A stretch of DNA of 64,000 nucleotides from an uncultured bacterium (GTDB lineage: Bacteria; Bacillota; Clostridia; Lachnospirales; Lachnospiraceae). A program made the position numbers and the translations under genes. Under the pieces are notes generated by a model, which saw nothing but the letters and a program-made list of their open reading frames with translations, ran no database searches and was not told the origin of the DNA. Position 1 is the first letter of the stretch. Each line of letters starts with the position of its first letter. Below, in pieces: positions 60,105 through 64,000 of the stretch. The stretch lies in contig CAJMPJ010000011.1 in assembly GCA_905215155.1 (NCBI GenBank), forward strand, positions 1 through 64,000, in the 5' to 3' direction.

Positions 60105-61328
60105 TTATGAACGGTAATCTGCGTTGATTTTCACGTAATCAAAGGTCAGATCGCAGCCCCATGCCGTGGCTGTGGCTTCTCCCATCTTGATATCTGCTGT
60201 GGCAGTCACTTCCGGTTCTGATAAAATCTTTGTGGCTTCTTCTTCGCTGTAGGGAAGAGCTACCCCATTTTCAATAATTTTCAGCTTGCCTGCGGCACTT
60301 TCAAAATATAAATCCACCTGCTCCGGATCAAACTGTGCTCCCGAATAGCCCATGGCACAGAGAATCCTGCCCCAGTTGGCGTCATGGCCAAAGATGGCCG
60401 CTTTCGTAAGGCTGGAGGTGATGACTGATTTTGACAGGGTCACTGCCTGTTCCTTTGTCTCTGCCCCGATGATCTTTACTTCAAATAACGCCGTACAGCC
60501 TTCTCCGTCTCCTGCCATCTTTTTGGCCAGGTATTCATTGACATAGTGAAGAGCTTCTAAAAAGGACTGGTAATCTTCATTCTTTTCTGTGATCTCAGGG
60601 TTTTCTGCCAATCCATTTGCCAGAAGGAGAACCGTATCATTGGTGGAAGTATCTCCGTCTACAGAAATCATGTTATAGGTATCCCTCACATCCTCGCTGA
60701 GGGCCTCCTGCAAAAGTTCCTTGGAAATGGCCAAATCTGTGGTAATGAAACTTAACATGGTACACATGTTAGGATGGATCATGCCGGAGCCTTTGCACAT
60801 TCCGCCCACCGTAATGGTTTTTCCTCCCGCAGTGAACTGAACTGCCACTTCTTTCTTTACCGTATCCGTGGTCATAATGGCGGTTGCGGCATCCGTACCG
60901 CTTTCAAGGCTTTCATCAAGCACCGGGGCCATCGCTTCAATTCCTGCTTTGATGCGGTCCATAGGGAGCTGCATTCCGATGACTCCGGTCGATGCCACCA
61001 GTACGGAATCAGAAGGTATGGAAAGACACTTTGCTGCTGCTTTTGCAGTCTCTTCACAATAGGTATCTCCTTCTTTTCCGGTACAGGCATTGGCAATTCC
61101 TGCATTGACAACAATGGCCTGGATAAAGGGAGCATGGTCAACCATTTCCTTATCCCATTTAACCGGAGCTGCCTTTACGAGATTGGTGGTATAGGTTCCT
61201 GCCGCTCTGCACGGTTTTTCACTGTAAATCAATGCCATATCTTTTCTGTTCTTATATTTGATTCCTGCCGCCGTGGAAGCTGCTTTAAATCCTGCCGCTG
61301 CCGTTACTCCTCCGTTAATCTCTTTCAT
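60105..61328 (-). CDS. argJ: Glutamate N-acetyltransferase (ornithine acetyltransferase)
   Basis: This 407-residue protein is self-cleaved before the Thr in GSGMIHPNMCTML (about residue 195), producing two subunits. It transfers the acetyl group from N-acetylornithine to glutamate. Whether it also uses acetyl-CoA (bifunctional type) cannot be told. The usual residue before Thr is Ala; here it is Cys. GGAGG precedes the ATG. Confidence 0.95.
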   Translation of the reverse strand: MKEINGGVTAAAGFKAASTAAGIKYKNRKDMALIYSEKPCRAAGTYTTNLVKAAPVKWDKEMVDHAPFIQAIVVNAGIANACTGKEGDTYCEETAKAAAKCLSIPSDSVLVASTGVIGMQLPMDRIKAGIEAMAPVLDESLESGTDAATAIMTTDTVKKEVAVQFTAGGKTITVGGMCKGSGMIHPNMCTMLSFITTDLAISKELLQEALSEDVRDTYNMISVDGDTSTNDTVLLLANGLAENPEITEKNEDYQSFLEALHYVNEYLAKKMAGDGEGCTALFEVKIIGAETKEQAVTLSKSVITSSLTKAAIFGHDANWGRILCAMGYSGAQFDPEQVDLYFESAAGKLKIIENGVALPYSEEEATKILSEPEVTATADIKMGEATATAWGCDLTFDYVKINADYRS

Positions 61329-61376
61329 ATCGCTTTTCCTCCATGTTTTAAATAATTCTATATCCAGTAAATCCTT

Positions 61377-61823
61377 CTATCCGATAAAGTTTGTTACATT
61401 GTCTGTATTTAATGGGAAATCATAATAATTCAAATCTTCCCGGAACGTAAATCCCATGTCCTTCCAGAAGTTATTTCCCACCAGATTGGACCGGAATGCG
61501 ATCAGGCTTACTTTACAGATTCCTTCTTTTTTAAGCCTCTCCACTGCTTCTAAAACCATCTGATGTCCCACGCCCTTTGCCCGGTATTCCTTTGCCACAC
61601 ACACATGGTAAAAACTTGCCCGGCGCCCGTCATGTCCGCTTAAAATGGTGCCTACGATTTTTCCGTCCTCTTCTGCCACCACACTGGTGCCAGGGTTTCG
61701 TTTTAAAAATTTTTCCACGCCTTCCCTGGAATCGTCAAGGGTTCGCAGCCCAAAGCCCTTGATGCCTGACCACAGAGCATAAACCTCTTTATAATCATTG
61801 ACCGTCATGGTTCGTATTTCCAT
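61377..61823 (-). CDS. GNAT N-acetyltransferase within the arg operon
   Basis: This 148-residue GNAT-fold enzyme resembles the YpeA-type family: MEIRTMTVNDYKEVYALW at the start, IVGTILSGHDGRRASFYHVCV, and the acetyl-CoA motif YRAKGVGHQMV. Its place between argC and argJ suggests an acetyl-CoA-dependent N-acetylglutamate synthase that could prime the acetyl cycle, but the sequence does not prove it. The start is ATG 61823 after AGAGG. Confidence 0.8.
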   Translation of the reverse strand: MEIRTMTVNDYKEVYALWSGIKGFGLRTLDDSREGVEKFLKRNPGTSVVAEEDGKIVGTILSGHDGRRASFYHVCVAKEYRAKGVGHQMVLEAVERLKKEGICKVSLIAFRSNLVGNNFWKDMGFTFREDLNYYDFPLNTDNVTNFIG

Positions 61824-61858
61824 TGCTTTTTCCTCTATGAAATCCATCTCCTGTTTTC

Positions 61859-62899
61859 TTACGGAAACATGGGGATCAGTTTCAGTCCTTTCTCTTCCGG
61901 CAGTCCAAACAGGAGATTCATATTCTGCACCGCCTGGCCGGCAGCCCCTTTTACCAGATTATCCATGGCACCCATCATGACCACCCGGTTGGTTCTTTTA
62001 TCCATTTTAAAATTTACATCAACGAAATTGCTTCCTTCCACCCATTTGGTCTGGGGGGTCACATCACCTTCCAGAACGCGGACAAACCGTTCATTTTCAT
62101 AATAGTTTTCATAGGCTGCCCGTACCTGTTCTTCGGAAACGCCTTTCTTTAAGGTCCCGTAAGCGGTAATTAAGATTCCACGGTTCATGGGAACCAGATG
62201 GGGGGTAAAGCTGATGGTGACCGGCTTTCCGGCACCGTATGACAGCTGTTCCTCGATTTCCGGGGTATGGCGGTGAACCCCTACACCGTATGCCTTGATG
62301 TTCTCATTGACTTCGCAGTAAAGATTATCTACCTTTGCTCCTCTGCCGGCGCCGGAAGTCCCTGACTTGGCATCAATGATGATACTGTCATGTTCCACCA
62401 GCCCTTCTTTTAAAAGAGGGTAAATGGATAAGATGGAGCAGGTGGGGTAACAGCCTGGATTCGCGATCAGCCTGGCTTTTTTTATGGATTCTCTGTTTCG
62501 CTCCGGAAGTCCATAAACCGCTTCCTTGATATATTGAGGTGTTTTATGCACCATTTTATACCATTCTTCGTATACTGCCACATCCTTGATCCGGTAATCG
62601 GCACTTAAATCAATCACTTTTGTCTTTGATAATATAGTATCATTCAGAAGGGAAGCAAGAAATCCCTGGGGGGTTGCTGTAAAAATCACGTCTGCCTCTT
62701 CTGCCAATGCTTCTATATTATCATCCAGACAGGAATCCTCTACGAATCGGAACATGTTCTGATAAATGGAAGCATATTTCTGGTCCACATAGCTTCTGGA
62801 ACCGTACCAAACGATCTCCACATCATCTCTTTGCAGTAACAGTCTTGCAAGTTCTCCGCCTGCATATCCGGTTGATCCAATGATTCCTGCCTTTATCAT
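61859..62899 (-). CDS. argC: N-acetyl-gamma-glutamyl-phosphate reductase
   Basis: This 346-residue NADPH-dependent enzyme has the dinucleotide-binding start GIIGSTGYAGGELARLL and the active-site Cys in ANPGCYPT (about residue 149). It reduces the phosphorylated acetylglutamate made by ArgB. It heads the argC-GNAT-argJ-argB-argD run and diverges from argG, sharing a 220-base control region. Confidence 0.96.
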   Translation of the reverse strand: MIKAGIIGSTGYAGGELARLLLQRDDVEIVWYGSRSYVDQKYASIYQNMFRFVEDSCLDDNIEALAEEADVIFTATPQGFLASLLNDTILSKTKVIDLSADYRIKDVAVYEEWYKMVHKTPQYIKEAVYGLPERNRESIKKARLIANPGCYPTCSILSIYPLLKEGLVEHDSIIIDAKSGTSGAGRGAKVDNLYCEVNENIKAYGVGVHRHTPEIEEQLSYGAGKPVTISFTPHLVPMNRGILITAYGTLKKGVSEEQVRAAYENYYENERFVRVLEGDVTPQTKWVEGSNFVDVNFKMDKRTNRVVMMGAMDNLVKGAAGQAVQNMNLLFGLPEEKGLKLIPMFP

Positions 62900-62921
62900 A
62901 ATCTTCTCTCCTTTTCCTGTC

Positions 62922-62938
62922 TTGAATACGTTTATTCT
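62922..62938. promoter_or_regulatory. Candidate ARG box (ArgR operator)
   Basis: TTGAATA-CGTT-TATTC is a near-palindrome resembling ArgR/AhrC half-sites (TGAATA and TATTCA). It lies in the argC leader downstream of its predicted start site. ArgR is encoded at 28 kb. Confidence 0.55.
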
Positions 62939-62983
62939 TCACGTTTGGAAGCATATCCATACTCCTGCTTCCGGTAGTTCATA

Positions 62984-63012
62984 ATTATACATCCAATCTG
63001 CATAATATGCAA
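62984..63012 (-). promoter_or_regulatory. Sigma-A promoter of the argC operon
   Basis: On the minus strand TTGCAT (63012-63007) and TATAAT (62989-62984) are 17 bases apart. The perfect palindrome TGCATAATATGCA (62999-63011) overlaps the -35. A GGAAGCA / TGCTTCC hairpin lies in the leader at 62947-62972. Confidence 0.75.
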
Positions 63013-63039
63013 GTTTTTTTTATATTTTTCATTTTACAC

Positions 63040-63068
63040 TTGCATTACGGCCCGTTTTGGTGTATATT
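63040..63068 (+). promoter_or_regulatory. Sigma-A promoter of argG
   Basis: TTGCAT (63040-63045) and TATATT (63063-63068) are 17 bases apart, about 50 bases before the start codon. Both arg promoters share the same -35 hexamer. Confidence 0.7.
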
Positions 63069-63119
63069 TATGAAAGTTCAACCGATTTATATTTAAATAA
63101 GGCAGAGGAGGATTCATTG

Positions 63120-64000
63120 ATGAAAGAAAAAGTTATTTTAGCCTATTCCGGCGGTCTGGACACCACAGCCATTATCCCGTGGTTAAAGGAAAATTTTGAT
63201 TATGACGTTATCTGCTGCTGCATCGACTGCGGACAGGGAAATGAATTAGACGGACTGGAAGAAAGAGCCAAATTATCCGGCGCTTCTAAATTATATATTG
63301 AAGATCTGGTGGATGATTTCTGTGACAACTACATTGTTCCATGTGTGCAGGCGAATGCCGTTTACGAGAACAAATATCTGCTTGGAACTTCTATGGCACG
63401 TCCTGCCATCGCAAAAAGACTGGTTGAGATTGCCAGAAAAGAAGGCGCTACTGCCATCTGCCACGGAGCAACCGGAAAAGGGAATGACCAGATCCGTTTT
63501 GAACTTGGCATCAAGGCACTTGCACCTGACTTAAAAATCATCGCTCCATGGCGTATGACCGATGTCTGGACCATGCAGTCCAGAGAAGACGAAATCGAAT
63601 ACTGCAAGCAGCACGGAATCGACCTTCCGTTCTCTGCCGACAGCAGCTACAGCCGTGACCGCAACTTATGGCACATCAGCCACGAAGGTCTGGAACTGGA
63701 AGATCCCGCCAACGAGCCTAACTATGACCACCTGCTGGTACTCGGTGTTTCCCCGGAAAAAGCTCCGGATGAGGGCGAGTATGTGACCATGACCTTTGAA
63801 AAGGGAATTCCTGTCAGCGTAAACGGGAAAAAGATGAAGGTATCCGATATTATTACCACCTTGAATGAACTGGGCGGAAAGCATGGCATCGGAATCATCG
63901 ACATCGTGGAAAACCGCGTGGTTGGCATGAAATCCAGAGGTGTTTATGAGACTCCCGGGGGAACCATTCTCTTAGAGGCTCACCAGCAGCTGGAGGAGCT
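63120..64000 (+). CDS. argG: Argininosuccinate synthase (3' end beyond window)
   Basis: The frame is open from ATG 63120 to the window edge (293 codons), and typical ArgG proteins are about 400 residues. The ATP pyrophosphatase P-loop [15 protein letters not shown] lies at residue 8, and [15 protein letters not shown] follows. It joins citrulline and aspartate. GAGGAGG precedes the start. An argH gene may follow outside the window. Confidence 0.96.
   Translation, partial: MKEKVILAYSGGLDTTAIIPWLKENFDYDVICCCIDCGQGNELDGLEERAKLSGASKLYIEDLVDDFCDNYIVPCVQANAVYENKYLLGTSMARPAIAKRLVEIARKEGATAICHGATGKGNDQIRFELGIKALAPDLKIIAPWRMTDVWTMQSREDEIEYCKQHGIDLPFSADSSYSRDRNLWHISHEGLELEDPANEPNYDHLLVLGVSPEKAPDEGEYVTMTFEKGIPVSVNGKKMKVSDIITTLNELGGKHGIGIIDIVENRVVGMKSRGVYETPGGTILLEAHQQLEE

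Overview
The window looks like chromosomal DNA from a spore-forming, strictly fermentative Clostridia, most likely a Lachnospiraceae member of the Lacrimispora / Clostridium saccharolyticum type. The evidence is a complete spoIIIA operon, spoIVB and spo0A, a Firmicute-style nusB-xseAB-ispA-dxs-tlyA-argR-recN block, AGGAGG ribosome sites, sigma-A type promoters and many clostridial protein families. The genus is inference; no rRNA gene is present to settle it. I see no tRNA or rRNA gene, insertion sequence, prophage or CRISPR array.

Region by region. 1-0.9 kb: the 5' part of a LysM-repeat protein whose C-terminal MPQP repeat runs off the left edge. 1-7.7 kb: a peroxide and redox stress neighbourhood with two glutathione peroxidases, an OhrR-type thiol sensor, an MBL hydrolase, a bicovalent-flavin oxidase and a MarR-nitroreductase-ABM operon. 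Inside it lies a deletion scar joining a headless WYL regulator to a headless S51 peptidase. 7.7-17.7 kb: mixed housekeeping genes (cytidylate-kinase-like protein, galactokinase-family kinase, radical SAM protein, CapA, DegV, Hsp90 with a CIRCE operator, M18 aminopeptidase). 17.8-24.6 kb: a minus-strand run from glgA to a PrsA-like foldase, with spo0A upstream of glgA.

25-42.6 kb: the core sporulation and housekeeping block. Reading on the minus strand it is spoIIIAA-AH, asp23, a GGDEF diguanylate cyclase, then nusB-xseA-xseB-ispA-dxs-tlyA-nadK-argR-recN-spoIVB and spo0A. This resembles the Bacillus order, with the cyclase and nadK as additions. 42.7-53.5 kb: accessory genes, including an NlpC/P60 hydrolase, a tandem M14 pair in which one copy has lost its zinc ligands, RlmH, an acyltransferase-esterase pair, an orphan response regulator, a ComEA-like protein and a MarR-MFS efflux operon. 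53.6-57.9 kb: a glycosyltransferase-like/methyltransferase fusion, then AraC-HD fusion regulator, fchA and folD. 58-64 kb: arginine biosynthesis, argC-GNAT-argJ-argB-argD diverging from argG.

The parts connect in several ways. ArgR (28 kb) can be expected to act on the divergent arg promoters at 63 kb, where a box-like site is visible. OhrR probably controls both peroxidases. Spo0A has two perfect 0A boxes in its own promoter region. FolD has lost the residues for its cyclohydrolase step, and the neighbouring FchA can supply that step. I found no wholly new system. The best candidates for novelty are the AraC-HD(RelA/SpoT-like) fusion, the catalytically dead M14 paralogue with its tandem-promoter leader, and the split folate pair.
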